Origin: Deltaproteobacteria bacterium
Lineage (GTDB): Bacteria > Desulfobacterota > WTBG01
DNA length: 12,593 nt
Assembly: GCA_013139225.1 (NCBI GenBank)
Contig: WTBG01000147.1
Location: 1-12,593, forward strand
Direction: 5' to 3'
Below are positions 1 to 8,891 of this stretch, one piece after another (positions within the stretch are counted from its first letter, which is position 1; the number at the start of each line of letters is the position of its first letter). The notes below the pieces were generated by a model. The model had not been told where the DNA came from and made no database searches. It saw nothing but the letters and a program-made list of their open reading frames with translations. The position numbers and the translations under genes were made by a program.

Positions 1-3000
1 AATGTCCTTGGTTTTGGTAGTTTCGCGAGGGATCTTAGCAATAACATCACCTGCTTGAACCTCATCCCCTTCCGCAACCACGATATTTGCACCTATAGGC
101 ATAAAATATCTGGCATATGTTTCTGAATCGGGAAGTTTGAAGGTCTTGCCGTTCCTATCCTTAATGGAAACTCTGGGACGACGATCATGATCCTTAAAAC
201 CCATAATTACCTTGCTGGAAAAACCGGTTACCTCATCCAGTTTTTCCTGCATGGTTTTACCCTCCATAATATCACCAAATTTTATTATTCCTGAAACCTC
301 AGTCAGAATAGGTGTGTAAAAAGGATCCCATTCAGCAATCCGCACACCACTTTTTACAAAATCTCCTTCTTTTACCTTTAAGCGAGCCCCATAGATAATG
401 GTGTATCGTTCTCTTTCTCTTCCACTGTCGTCTATAATGGCAATCTCGCCGTTACGGTTCATAACTATCAGATCTCCATCCATAGCTGTTGCAAGGTTGA
501 GTTTTGTGAATTTTACCCGCCCTTCATGTTTGACTTCTAAAGTCGTTTGTTCGGCTCTTCTGCTGGCTGTTCCTCCGATATGGAATGTTCTCATGGTTAA
601 CTGGGTTCCGGGCTCTCCTATTGATTGAGCAGCTATGACTCCTACAGCTTCTCCCATAATGGCTATTTTGCCCCGGGCAAGGTCCCTGCCATAACAGAGA
701 GCACACACTCCCCGCTTAGATTGACAGGTTAAGACAGATCTAATTTTCACCTGCTCAATCCTTGTCTGATCTATTTTCTCAACAATATCTTCATCGATCT
801 CCTGATTGGCTTTTGCGAGCACTTCATCAGTGAAAGGATCAGCAATATCTTCTAAGCAAACCCGCCCTAAGATTCGATCACCGATAGGCTCAACAATTTC
901 TCCACCCTCAATTAGGGGTGAGACAGCTATTCCATCCATGGTGCCACAGTCATATTCGGTGATAATGCAATCGTGAGCCACATCAACTAATCTGCGAGTG
1001 AGATAACCAGAATTTGCAGTTTTCAGGGCGGTATCAGCCAAACCTTTACGTGCACCGTGGGTAGATATAAAGTACTGTAGGACGTTTAGTCCTTCTCTGA
1101 AATTTGCTGTGATAGGAGTTTCAATAATTTCTCCTGAAGGTTTGGCCATAAGTCCTCTCATCCCGGCTAATTGGCGAATCTGCTGAGCACTACCACGGGA
1201 ACCAGAGTCAGACATCATATATATGGGATTGAAACTAGCAACTTGTTTTACTTTGCCCTCTTTGTCTTTTATGGATTCAGTTTCAAGTCCTCTTAACATT
1301 TCTCGCGCAACGTTTTCTGTGACCTGTGCCCAGATATCCACCACTTTGTTATACCGTTCACCATCGGTAATGAGACCGTCTTTATAGTGGGATTCAATTT
1401 CCTGCACTTCCTTGTGGGCAGTCTCGATCAGTTCTGATTTCTTGGAGGGGATGATCATATCACCGATAGAGATGGAGAGTCCTGACTGGGTTGCATATTT
1501 ATAACCCAAATCCTTCAAGCGGTCCGATAGCAGGATAGTCTTTTTATCTTTACATTGCCTGTAACAAAAGCCAATCAGGTCCGCCAATTCTTTTTTCCCC
1601 ATGACTTTATTTATCGTCTCAAAGGGGATTCCCTCGGGAAGTATCTCTAATAAAATAATCCTGCCTGTGGTGGTCTCAATTAATTCACCTCCCATCCGCA
1701 CCAATATTTTTGCATGGAGGTCAAGCACACCATTATCGTGGGCAACTCTTACCTCCCCTGGATTTGAGAAAACTTTGCCTTCTCCTTTGACGGATTCTTT
1801 CTCTCTGGTGAGGTAATAAAGCCCCAATACAATATCCTGAGTGGGAACAATGATGGGCTTACCGTTAGCAGGAGATAGGATGCTATTGGTTGACATTAAC
1901 AGAACCCGGGCTTCAATCTGTGCTTCTGTAGAGATGGGAATATGTACGGCCATTTGATCACCATCAAAATCAGCATTAAATGCAGCACAAACAAGGGGAT
2001 GAAGCTGGATGGCTTTTCCTTCAATTAAAACAGGTTCAAAGGCCTGAATACCCAATCGGTGCAAGGTAGGAGCCCGGTTGAGTAAAACAGGATATTCCTC
2101 GACCACTTCATCTAATGCATCCCACACTTCTGCTGTTTCCTTTTCCACCAACTTCTTGGCGCTTTTAATGGTTGTTGCAAAACCCTTCTTTATCAGGCGA
2201 TTGTAGATAAAGGGCTTAAACAGTTCGATCGCCATCTTTTTAGGCAGGCCACATTGGTGGAGACGCAATGCCGGTCCAATTACAATGACAGACCGTCCTG
2301 AATAGTCTACCCGCTTTCCCAGAAGGTTTTGTCTAAACCTTCCCTGCTTTCCTTTGAGCATATCGCTCAATGATTTAAGGGGCCTTTTGTTACGACCGGT
2401 AACAGTTTTCCCCCTCCGGCCGTTATCAAACAGTACATCCACTGCCTCCTGAAGCATCCTTTTCTCATTGCGGACAATAATCTCCGGGGCCTCGAGTTCC
2501 TGAAGCCTCTTAAGCCGATTATTCCTGTTGATTACCCTCCTATAGAGGTCGTTTAGATCGGAAGTGGCAAAACGTCCTCCGTCTAAGGGAACCAAAGGTC
2601 TTAAATCAGGTGGGAGAACCGGCAGGACTTCCAAAACCATCCACTCAGGTTGATTCCCAGAGTTTCTAAATGCCTCCACAACCTTCAATCGTTTGGCTAA
2701 TTTTTGGCTCTTTGCCTCGGAACCTGTTTCTTTCATCTCCTGGCGCAAAGTTAGGGAAATTTCCTCCAGGTTAAGCTTCTTTAAAATCTCCCGTATTGAC
2801 TCAGGACCTATACCTGCCTTGAAGTTTTTCCCATACTCTACCAAAGCTTTGAGATATCTCTCTTCTGTCAGCAGTTCACCTTTGGTTAAAGGTGTGTTGC
2901 CAGGGTCTATGACGATGTACTGTTCAAAGTAAATTACCTTTTCTAAATCCCTGAGCGTTATATCAAGAAGATTTCCGATTCTGCTGGGCAGACTTCTTAG

Positions 3001-3348
3001 AAACCAAATGTGTGCAACTGGGCAAGCAAGTTCAATATGACCCATTCTCTCCCTTCGCACGTATGAAGGGATTACCTCAACTCCACATTTCTCACAGACA
3101 ACTCCCCGATGTTTCAGCCTTTTGTATTTACCACAATTACATTCATAATCTTTGGTAGGCCCAAAGATCTTAGCACAGAACAATCCGTCTCTTTCCGGTT
3201 TGAAGGTTCGATAGTTGATGGTTTCTGGTTTTTTAACCTCACCATGTGACCAACTAAGAATATCTTCTGGTGAAGCAATGCTAATTTTTATGGCATCAAA
3301 GTCAAGCGACTTTCTGGGTTTATCAAAAAAACTGTAGCTTGCTTCCAT
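1..3348 (-). CDS. rpoC: DNA-directed RNA polymerase subunit beta' (C-terminus off the left edge)
   Basis: Largest subunit of RNA polymerase; it supplies the catalytic magnesium and the trigger loop. 1116 residues are visible and the frame stays open at base 1. The ATG at 3348 follows an AGGAGG 8 bases upstream. Visible landmarks: N-terminal zinc site C70, C72, C85, C88 (CNCGKYK, then VVCEKC); catalytic NADFDGD at 458-464, so D460, D462, D464 match E. coli numbering; bridge helix (ARKGLADTALKTANSGYL); second zinc site C801, C875, C882, C885; trigger loop MRTFHIGG with H923. About 190 residues separate MRTFHIGG from IPRETTKTKDI at the left edge, which is the SI3-type trigger-loop insertion of many Gram-negative bacteria. 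Roughly the last 250-300 residues lie outside the window. The subunit is undamaged and not split as in cyanobacteria. Co-transcribed with rpoB, 13 bp upstream. Confidence 0.99.
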   Translation of the reverse strand, partial: MEASYSFFDKPRKSLDFDAIKISIASPEDILSWSHGEVKKPETINYRTFKPERDGLFCAKIFGPTKDYECNCGKYKRLKHRGVVCEKCGVEVIPSYVRRERMGHIELACPVAHIWFLRSLPSRIGNLLDITLRDLEKVIYFEQYIVIDPGNTPLTKGELLTEERYLKALVEYGKNFKAGIGPESIREILKKLNLEEISLTLRQEMKETGSEAKSQKLAKRLKVVEAFRNSGNQPEWMVLEVLPVLPPDLRPLVPLDGGRFATSDLNDLYRRVINRNNRLKRLQELEAPEIIVRNEKRMLQEAVDVLFDNGRRGKTVTGRNKRPLKSLSDMLKGKQGRFRQNLLGKRVDYSGRSVIVIGPALRLHQCGLPKKMAIELFKPFIYNRLIKKGFATTIKSAKKLVEKETAEVWDALDEVVEEYPVLLNRAPTLHRLGIQAFEPVLIEGKAIQLHPLVCAAFNADFDGDQMAVHIPISTEAQIEARVLLMSTNSILSPANGKPIIVPTQDIVLGLYYLTREKESVKGEGKVFSNPGEVRVAHDNGVLDLHAKILVRMGGELIETTTGRIILLEILPEGIPFETINKVMGKKELADLIGFCYRQCKDKKTILLSDRLKDLGYKYATQSGLSISIGDMIIPSKKSELIETAHKEVQEIESHYKDGLITDGERYNKVVDIWAQVTENVAREMLRGLETESIKDKEGKVKQVASFNPIYMMSDSGSRGSAQQIRQLAGMRGLMAKPSGEIIETPITANFREGLNVLQYFISTHGARKGLADTALKTANSGYLTRRLVDVAHDCIITEYDCGTMDGIAVSPLIEGGEIVEPIGDRILGRVCLEDIADPFTDEVLAKANQEIDEDIVEKIDQTRIEQVKIRSVLTCQSKRGVCALCYGRDLARGKIAIMGEAVGVIAAQSIGEPGTQLTMRTFHIGGTASRRAEQTTLEVKHEGRVKFTKLNLATAMDGDLIVMNRNGEIAIIDDSGRERERYTIIYGARLKVKEGDFVKSGVRIAEWDPFYTPILTEVSGIIKFGDIMEGKTMQEKLDEVTGFSSKVIMGFKDHDRRPRVSIKDRNGKTFKLPDSETYARYFMPIGANIVVAEGDEVQAGDVIAKIPRETTKTKDI

Positions 3349-3356
3349 AAAGCACT

Positions 3357-3362
3357 CCTCCT
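3357..3362 (-). promoter_or_regulatory. rpoC ribosome binding site overlapping the rpoB stop codon
   Basis: In the sense strand the rpoB stop codon reads straight into the Shine-Dalgarno (TAAGGAGGAG), and the rpoC ATG follows 8 bases after AGGAGG. Ribosomes finishing rpoB stop on the rpoC binding site, an arrangement typical of coupled translation that would keep beta and beta' in step. The overlap is seen directly; coupling is inferred. Confidence 0.85.
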
Positions 3363-6300
3363 TAAACTGAGTTTTTGCTTCCAGTTTCAATAAATTTTAC
3401 GTTTAAGCAGAGACTCTGTAATTCTTTTACCAGTACGTTAAAGGACTCCGGCAAGCCAGGAACCAAAGAAGAATCTCCTTTAACGATATTTTCATAGAGT
3501 TTCGTTCTTCCTTGGACATCATCAGACTTAACGGTTAAGAACTCTTGGAGTGTGTGTGCTGCTCCATAAGCCTGTAATGCCCAGACCTCCATTTCTCCTA
3601 GCCTCTGTCCGCCAAATTGTGCCTTCCCGCCCAAGGGTTGCTGCGTTACCAGAGAATAGGTACCAATAGAGCGGGCATGGATTTTGTCGTCCACCAGGTG
3701 GTGAAGCTTCATCATGTAAATCATACCGACGGTAACTTTGTTGTCAAAAGCCTCTCCTGTTCTTCCGTCATAGAGAGTGGTTTGTCCATTTTCAGGCAAT
3801 CCCACCTCCTTTAAATAGTCCATAATTTGCCCTTCTGATGCGCCATCAAAAACAGGAGAGGAAAAGCGAACACCCTTGCTAAGCGTTTTTGCAAGTTTTA
3901 CTACCTCCTTCTCCTCCTCCTCATCTATCATTTTGCTTATTGCCTTCTCATTAAAAACACCCTTGATTTGATTTCTTAAAGTCTGGATGCTGACGTTTTT
4001 CTCCAGAAGCTCGTTAATCTTATTGCCTAACCCTACTGATGCCCACCCCAGGTGGGTCTCTAGAATCTGCCCTACGTTCATTCGAGAAGGAACCCCTAAG
4101 GGGTTTAGGACGATATCCACAGGCACCCCCCCATCTAGGTAGGGCATGTCCTCTTCCGGGAGTATCCTGGATAGCACACCCTTGTTCCCGTGACGACCAG
4201 CCATTTTATCACCCACTGATAGACTTCTTTTTACTGCCAGGTCAACTTTAACCATCTTGATTACACCGGGTGGAAGCTCATCACCACTTTTAAGCCTTTC
4301 TACCTTCTCTGTAGAAATCGCTGTTGTTTCCTTAAGATGTTCGTCTAGATCTTCTTTGATCTTCTTGATTTTTTCTCCCACTCCTTTGCTTTCAACAACA
4401 ATATCTTTCCATCGGTTTGATGATATTTTTGAAATCATATCTGCGGTAATTTTTTTATTTTTCCCAAGAATGACGGTGTTTGTTCTTTTGTCTGTCAATC
4501 TTTTAGCTGCAATCTTTCCAACAAGCAGGTTCTCAATCTTTTTTGCCGCGTTCTCCTTTAGTATTCTTATTTTAAGTTCCTGGTCCTTCAGTATCTTAGA
4601 TAGTTGCTCGTTTTCAATAGATTTGCTGCGTGCGTCTTTTTCAACTCCTCTGCGGGAGAAGATCCGGACGTTAATAACTTTTCCCTCAACACCAGGAGGA
4701 ATCCTTAGGGAAGTGTCTTGTACATCACGGGCTTTTTCACCGAAAATTGCACGAAGAAGCTTTTCTTCAGGTGAAAGCTGGGTTTCCCCCTTGGGGGTAA
4801 TTTTCCCTGCCAAAATATCATTGGATTTTACCTCCGCTCCTATGCGGATAATCCCACATTCATCCAAGTCTTTCAGGGCTTCTTCTCCCAAGCCTGGTAT
4901 GTCCCGGGTGATTTCTTCTTTTCCCAGTTTGGTGTCACGGGCTAAAACCTCAAACTCTTCGATATGAAGAGAAGTAAAGTAGTCGTCTTTAACTATTTTT
5001 TCATTAACCAAAATAGAATCCTCAAAATTATATCCCTCCCAGGGAAGGAAGGCAACCAGCAGGTTGCGCCCCAGAGCTAATTCTCCCTTATCTGTGGCAG
5101 GTCCATCCGCAACAATTTCGCCTTTTTTTACTTTGTCGCCTACCTCAACTAAAGGTTTTTGATTAATGCAGGTGTTTTGATTAGAGCGTTTGAATTTTAC
5201 TAAGTTGTGTATGCTGACTCCCACATCTTTTCCAGATTCGTTGCTCTGCTCATCTTTGACTACAATTCTGTTGGCGTCAACACTCTCTATGATGCCATCT
5301 TTTTGCGCTGTGACTGTTACCCCTGAATCCTTTGCGATAATCTCTTCTACTCCCGTGCCAACTAAAGGGCTCTCAGTTTTCATCAGTGAGACTGCTTGCC
5401 TTTGCATATTCGAACCCATTAAAGCCCTGTTAGCGTCATCATTTTCCAAAAAGGGGATGAGGGCAGCAGCGATACTAACCAACTGTTTGGGGGAGACGTC
5501 CATATAGGAAATCTCTTCCGGCTTCAGCATGACGAACTCTCCTCCCTTACGGGCAGAGATAAGCTCTCTTTCAAATCTTCCTCTATTATCCAAAGGGGCA
5601 TTAGCCTGTGCAATGGCATGGTCTTTTTCATCTAAGGCGGAAAGATATTCCATTTGGTTTGAAACCACTCCATTTTGCACTTTGCGGTAAGGAGTCTCAA
5701 TGAAACTGAAGTCGTTGACTCTGGCATAGGTAGCAAGGGATGAGATGAGACCAATGTTGGGGCCTTCTGGAGTTTCAATGGGACAGATCCTTCCGTAATG
5801 AGTGGGGTGGACATCTCTTACTTCAAATCCAGCTCGTTCACGAGTCAATCCTCCAGGACCCAGTGCGCTGAGTCGTCGTTTGTGGGTAATCTCAGATAGC
5901 GGGTTGGTCTGATCCATAAACTGCGATAATTGACTGGAGCCAAAAAATTCGTTAATTACTGCTGAGACCAGTTTGGCATTTACCAGATCGTGGGGCATTA
6001 AGGTTTCAACTTCCTGTAACCCCATCCGCTCCTTAATGGCCTTTTCCATCCTGACCAGACCTATGCGATACTGATTCTCGATTAACTCTCCAACGGTTCG
6101 AACTCTTCTATTGCCCAGGTGGTCAATATCATCTACTTCTCCCCTTCCGCACTTTAGCCTTAGAAGATATTTGACAGTCTCCATAATATCCTCTTTGCGA
6201 AGCACACGAACATCAAGGGGAACATCAAAGCCAAGCTTATAATTTAATTTTAACCGACCAACTTTCCCCAGGTCGTAGTAGTCGGAATTAAAGAAGATTC

Positions 6301-7483
6301 TTTCAAAGAAATTATTCGCACTCTCCTTGGTAGGGGGGTCGTGAGGTCTTAGACGTCTATAGATTTCAACGACAGCCTCTTCCTGGGTCTGGATTTTATC
6401 CAGGGCCAATGTGTTACGGAAAGAAGAATCAGTGGTAAAATCATCAACAAAAAGGATTTCAAATTCTTTGATGCCCCTTTCCTTAAGCACCTTTAATTTT
6501 TCTTTGGTTAACTCCTCATTGGCGGTAAGCAAGGTTTCTTCTGTTGAAGGATCAACAATGTCATGGGAAACAAATTTGCCCTCTAGATCTCTAGGGCTGA
6601 CAGGAACAAATTGAATCTTGGCTTCTTTTATCTTTTTAAGTGTTGCCCCCCTAATCCTTTTATCCTTCTCAATTATAACCTTACCGCTTTCTATATCAAC
6701 GATGTCTTCTGATGCTCTGTCTCCCACCTGAATATTCTTTCTCAGGCATTTAAAAATTTTGTTATCCTTAAAAACAACTTTCTCTGTTTCATAGAAATAA
6801 TTGAGGAGTTCTTCTGCGGAATACCCCAGAGCCTTGAGTAAGACTGTAGCCGGAAGTTTTCGACGCCTGTCTATCCTCACATGAAGGACATCTTTGGCAT
6901 CAAATTCCAGGTCAATCCATGAACCCCGATTAGGAATAATACGAGCATAAAAGAGAAGTTTTCCCCCACTGCTCGATTTCCCCTTATCATGGTTGAAGAA
7001 AACACCTGGCGATCTATGCAATTGACTGACGACGACCCTTTCTGTACCATTGATAATGAAGGTCCCACCGTCCGTCATTAAGGGTACTTCTCCGAAGTAA
7101 ACCTCTTGCTCTTTAACATCTCTGATGCTACGAGCTCCCGATTCAGCATTCACATCCCAAACGACCAGTCTTAAAAGGACTTTAAGCGGAACAGCATAAG
7201 TCATCTCTTTTTGTCGGCATTCTTCCTCATCATACTTGGGTTCCCCCAAGCCATAACTTACGTATTCAAGAGATGCACTTTCCGAAAAATCCTTTATGGG
7301 AAAGACGTTCTTGAAGACTCCGTGAAGACCAAAATCACCACGGTCCTCATGTTTAACTTGCTGCTGCAATAAGTCTCCATAAGCTTTTTTTTGAACATCC
7401 AGGAGATTCGGCATCTCCATTACTTTTTTAATTCTGGCAAAGTTCTTTCTAAGATGATATCTATTTATTGCGTGATAACTCAT
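3362..7483 (-). CDS. rpoB: DNA-directed RNA polymerase subunit beta
   Basis: Second-largest subunit of RNA polymerase, which with beta' forms the active-site cleft. 1373 aa, slightly longer than E. coli (1342). The ATG at 7483 is preceded by AGGGG, and the N-terminus (NRYHLRKNFARI) is family-like. The rifampicin region (FFGSSQLSQFMDQTNPLSE, then THKRRLSALGPGG) keeps the wild-type residues: D524, H534 and S539 correspond to E. coli D516, H526 and S531, so a rifampicin-sensitive enzyme is expected. The active-site stretch GDKMAGRHGNKG holds K1093 and K1101 (E. coli K1065 and K1073). Charged, helix-rich insertions lie near residues 230-350 and 940-1060, where E. coli beta carries SI1 and SI2. 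The C-terminus has GEMEVWALQAYGAA and LPESFNVLVKEL. Transcribed after rplL across an 81-bp gap, with rpoC following at 13 bp. Confidence 0.99.
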   Translation of the reverse strand: MSYHAINRYHLRKNFARIKKVMEMPNLLDVQKKAYGDLLQQQVKHEDRGDFGLHGVFKNVFPIKDFSESASLEYVSYGLGEPKYDEEECRQKEMTYAVPLKVLLRLVVWDVNAESGARSIRDVKEQEVYFGEVPLMTDGGTFIINGTERVVVSQLHRSPGVFFNHDKGKSSSGGKLLFYARIIPNRGSWIDLEFDAKDVLHVRIDRRRKLPATVLLKALGYSAEELLNYFYETEKVVFKDNKIFKCLRKNIQVGDRASEDIVDIESGKVIIEKDKRIRGATLKKIKEAKIQFVPVSPRDLEGKFVSHDIVDPSTEETLLTANEELTKEKLKVLKERGIKEFEILFVDDFTTDSSFRNTLALDKIQTQEEAVVEIYRRLRPHDPPTKESANNFFERIFFNSDYYDLGKVGRLKLNYKLGFDVPLDVRVLRKEDIMETVKYLLRLKCGRGEVDDIDHLGNRRVRTVGELIENQYRIGLVRMEKAIKERMGLQEVETLMPHDLVNAKLVSAVINEFFGSSQLSQFMDQTNPLSEITHKRRLSALGPGGLTRERAGFEVRDVHPTHYGRICPIETPEGPNIGLISSLATYARVNDFSFIETPYRKVQNGVVSNQMEYLSALDEKDHAIAQANAPLDNRGRFERELISARKGGEFVMLKPEEISYMDVSPKQLVSIAAALIPFLENDDANRALMGSNMQRQAVSLMKTESPLVGTGVEEIIAKDSGVTVTAQKDGIIESVDANRIVVKDEQSNESGKDVGVSIHNLVKFKRSNQNTCINQKPLVEVGDKVKKGEIVADGPATDKGELALGRNLLVAFLPWEGYNFEDSILVNEKIVKDDYFTSLHIEEFEVLARDTKLGKEEITRDIPGLGEEALKDLDECGIIRIGAEVKSNDILAGKITPKGETQLSPEEKLLRAIFGEKARDVQDTSLRIPPGVEGKVINVRIFSRRGVEKDARSKSIENEQLSKILKDQELKIRILKENAAKKIENLLVGKIAAKRLTDKRTNTVILGKNKKITADMISKISSNRWKDIVVESKGVGEKIKKIKEDLDEHLKETTAISTEKVERLKSGDELPPGVIKMVKVDLAVKRSLSVGDKMAGRHGNKGVLSRILPEEDMPYLDGGVPVDIVLNPLGVPSRMNVGQILETHLGWASVGLGNKINELLEKNVSIQTLRNQIKGVFNEKAISKMIDEEEEKEVVKLAKTLSKGVRFSSPVFDGASEGQIMDYLKEVGLPENGQTTLYDGRTGEAFDNKVTVGMIYMMKLHHLVDDKIHARSIGTYSLVTQQPLGGKAQFGGQRLGEMEVWALQAYGAAHTLQEFLTVKSDDVQGRTKLYENIVKGDSSLVPGLPESFNVLVKELQSLCLNVKFIETGSKNSV

Positions 7484-7485
7484 TT

Positions 7486-7509
7486 TAACCCCTATGTGGA
7501 TTAAGGTTA
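7486..7509 (-). promoter_or_regulatory. small inverted repeat at the rpoB ribosome binding site
   Basis: In the 81-bp rplL-rpoB gap the arms TAACC and GGTTA (sense strand, 7509-7505 and 7490-7486) can form a 5-bp hairpin that ends 2 bases before the rpoB ATG. Part of the AGGGG ribosome binding site lies in the stem and loop. It could reduce rpoB translation, but the stem is short and A/T-rich, so this is a weak call. The rest of the gap shows no convincing terminator or promoter; in E. coli this interval holds an attenuator and an RNase III site. Confidence 0.3.
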
Positions 7510-7564
7510 TCGGTTGCCTGACAGCCCTTTTGCCTACAAACAGAAAGATTCTAAAGACGGTGGC

Positions 7565-7948
7565 TTATTTGATTTCGACAGTTGCCCCAGCTTCTTCGAG
7601 CTTTTGTTTGGCCTCTTCCGCATCCTTTTGAGGAACCCCTTCGCGAACAGGTTTGGGAGCTCCATCTACCAGATCCTTGGCTTCTTTTAAACCCAGGCTG
7701 GTGAGGGCCCGGACGGCTTTGATGACCTGAATCTTTTTCTCTCCTGTTGCTTGCAGAATGACGTCAAATTCCGTCTTCTCTTCTTGGGCAGCTGCTGGGG
7801 TTTCGCCAGCTGCTGCAGGTGCTGCCATAGTCATGGCAGCAGCTGAAACCCCAAATTTCTCTTCCAGCTCTTTTACCAGATCGGAAAGCTCCAGCACAGT
7901 CATGTTTTCAATGAAGCTTAATACGTCTTCTCTACTAATATTAGCCAT
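7565..7948 (-). CDS. rplL: 50S ribosomal protein L7/L12
   Basis: Stalk protein of the large ribosomal subunit; dimers bind the C-terminal helix of L10 and recruit the GTPase factors EF-Tu, EF-G and IF2. 127 aa, normal length. Order: N-terminal dimerisation helices (about 1-35), Ala-rich hinge (about 36-57), and the globular C-terminal domain with KIQVIKAVRALTSLGLKEAK and the ending AGATVEIK. These C-terminal helices are the factor-binding surface. The ATG at 7948 has AGGAGG 9 bases upstream. It lies 29 bp after rplJ, the usual rplJL pair, and has the stronger ribosome binding site and start codon of the two. That fits its need for several copies per L10. Confidence 0.99.
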   Translation of the reverse strand: MANISREDVLSFIENMTVLELSDLVKELEEKFGVSAAAMTMAAPAAAGETPAAAQEEKTEFDVILQATGEKKIQVIKAVRALTSLGLKEAKDLVDGAPKPVREGVPQKDAEEAKQKLEEAGATVEIK

Positions 7949-7977
7949 TTTTTAAATCCTCCTAACATTCAACAAGT

Positions 7978-8505
7978 TTAGTTTTGCTTGCCTGACTTAT
8001 TCTTTTGAATAGCGTTAAGCACCTGGACCAGTTTTAAAGGAACAAAATTCAGGGCATTTAAGAGCCTCACCTGAGGTGAAATGCAGAGAGAAACAAGCTT
8101 TGCAAGCAACTCTTTTCTGCCAGGGAGGGTGCTAAGCTCTTTTGTTTCTTCCACAGATAAAACCTTGCCCTGAAGAAAACCGGCTTTAATACTCAGCACA
8201 GAGTATTCTTTGAGAAACTTCGCCAGTATTTTACTTGGGGCAATGGGATCATCAGAACTTAATAAAATTGCAGTAGGGCCAGCAAAGTGTTGGTGGAGCT
8301 GCTCAAACTCTGTTCCCTTAGAAGCTATTTTAAACAAGGTGTTTTTGACTACCTGATAGTCTGATGAAACACCACGAAGTTCATTTCTCAGCCTGGTAAT
8401 CTGTTCCACCGTTAAGCCGCGATAGCCTGTTAAAACTGCAAAAGTAGCCTGTTTGAGCTTGCTTGATATGTGTGAAACTATCTGCTCTTTTGTTTCTTTA
8501 TTCAA
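7978..8505 (-). CDS. rplJ: 50S ribosomal protein L10, TTG start
   Basis: Base of the L7/L12 stalk; it binds 23S rRNA near L11 and carries L7/L12 dimers on its C-terminal helix. 175 aa, typical length. Motifs: GYRGLTVEQITRLR (27-40), YQVVKNTL (50-57), FAGPTAI (74-80), LPGRKELLAKL (127-137), and an amphipathic C-terminal helix (about 140-170) for L7/L12. The start is TTG at 8505, preceded by AAGGAGG with a 10-base spacer. No in-frame ATG occurs near the N-terminus, and residues from KEQIV onward already match L10, so a later start is excluded. A weak start codon with a strong Shine-Dalgarno suits a gene whose translation is normally autoregulated by the L10-L7/L12 complex; that regulation is inferred from other bacteria. 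Confidence 0.97.
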   Translation of the reverse strand: MNKETKEQIVSHISSKLKQATFAVLTGYRGLTVEQITRLRNELRGVSSDYQVVKNTLFKIASKGTEFEQLHQHFAGPTAILLSSDDPIAPSKILAKFLKEYSVLSIKAGFLQGKVLSVEETKELSTLPGRKELLAKLVSLCISPQVRLLNALNFVPLKLVQVLNAIQKNKSGKQN

Positions 8506-8541
8506 TTTTTTTAGTCCTCCTTTCCAAAGCCAAGAGCTTAA

Positions 8542-8618
8542 GCCGAGTACTTACTACCTGAACGAAAAATCGTGTTCAGGCCAACTAGCCGTATATTATA
8601 GACCAAAAACTTAAACAT
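8542..8618 (-). promoter_or_regulatory. rplJ upstream element, copy J: bulged hairpin shared with the rplA leader
   Basis: Core at 8557-8580. In the sense strand: outer stem CCTGAA/TTCAGG (6 bp), a two-base CA bulge on the 5' side, inner stem CGA/TCG (3 bp), and a TTTT loop. The flanks match the element upstream of rplA at 9787-9860, including GGTC at the promoter side, ATAT then CGG, and a GGC with a nearby AAGC towards the gene. It ends 36 bp before the rplJ start codon, so if transcribed it lies in the 5' leader. It might be part of an L10-type leader or a repeat family. I could not match it to a named RNA family from memory. Confidence 0.6.
8595..8600 (-). promoter_or_regulatory. putative -10 box of an rplJL promoter
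   Basis: A perfect TATAAT in the sense strand, about 90 bases before the rplJ start. The 17-bp-spaced -35 position reads CTCAAA (8618-8623), only 3 of 6 to consensus. A start would fall near 8588, putting the whole bulged hairpin in the leader. An rplJL promoter in the rplA-rplJ gap is common in bacteria. Plausible but unproven. Confidence 0.4.
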
Positions 8619-8728
8619 TTGAGTCGAGTTTTTTAAAGATACACTTATGAAAAGTGATACTGGATTCTAGATAAAAAAGTCGCTCGTTATTCGGTTGAGC
8701 TGCTCGTTCAAGTATAGGACGCAGACTC

Positions 8729-8825
8729 GCCCTGTGAAATATAAAAATGGGTTTTAGAGTTAATTCTAATAAAATAACTTTCCTTCCTTATCCATTCATG
8801 GATACATCACTGTTATTTCACGGGG
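8729..8825. repeat. branched inverted repeat with two internal hairpins
   Basis: The outer arms are 8730-8741 (CCCTGTGAAATA) and 8814-8825 (TATTTCACGGGG), 12 pairs with one G-T wobble; a further wobble at 8729/8826 is possible. Inside are a 5-bp hairpin TTAGA/TCTAA with a 6-base loop (8754-8769) and an inverted repeat TATCCAT/ATGGATA with a 2-base spacer (8789-8804). Together they form a three-way junction on either strand. It may be a structured RNA in the rplA-rplJ transcript or a short MITE-like element. No obvious target-site duplication is seen. Confidence 0.5.
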
Positions 8826-8891
8826 TAAATGCACAGATTAACGCAGAATGATGTCTATACTCTTTTTTTTAATAAGCTTTACCAATTTATC

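Noticed and set aside
4257..4967. 236-codon plus-strand frame inside rpoB, and other plus-strand frames across the window
   Set aside because: Each lies antisense to a strongly conserved gene and shows low-complexity Ser/Phe/Leu-rich translation with no ribosome binding site.
8670..8705. Possible intrinsic terminator of rplA: GCTC/GAGC stem followed by TTTTTT on the minus strand
   Set aside because: The stem is 4-5 bp with an 11-base loop and three bases separate it from the T-run; too weak to call.
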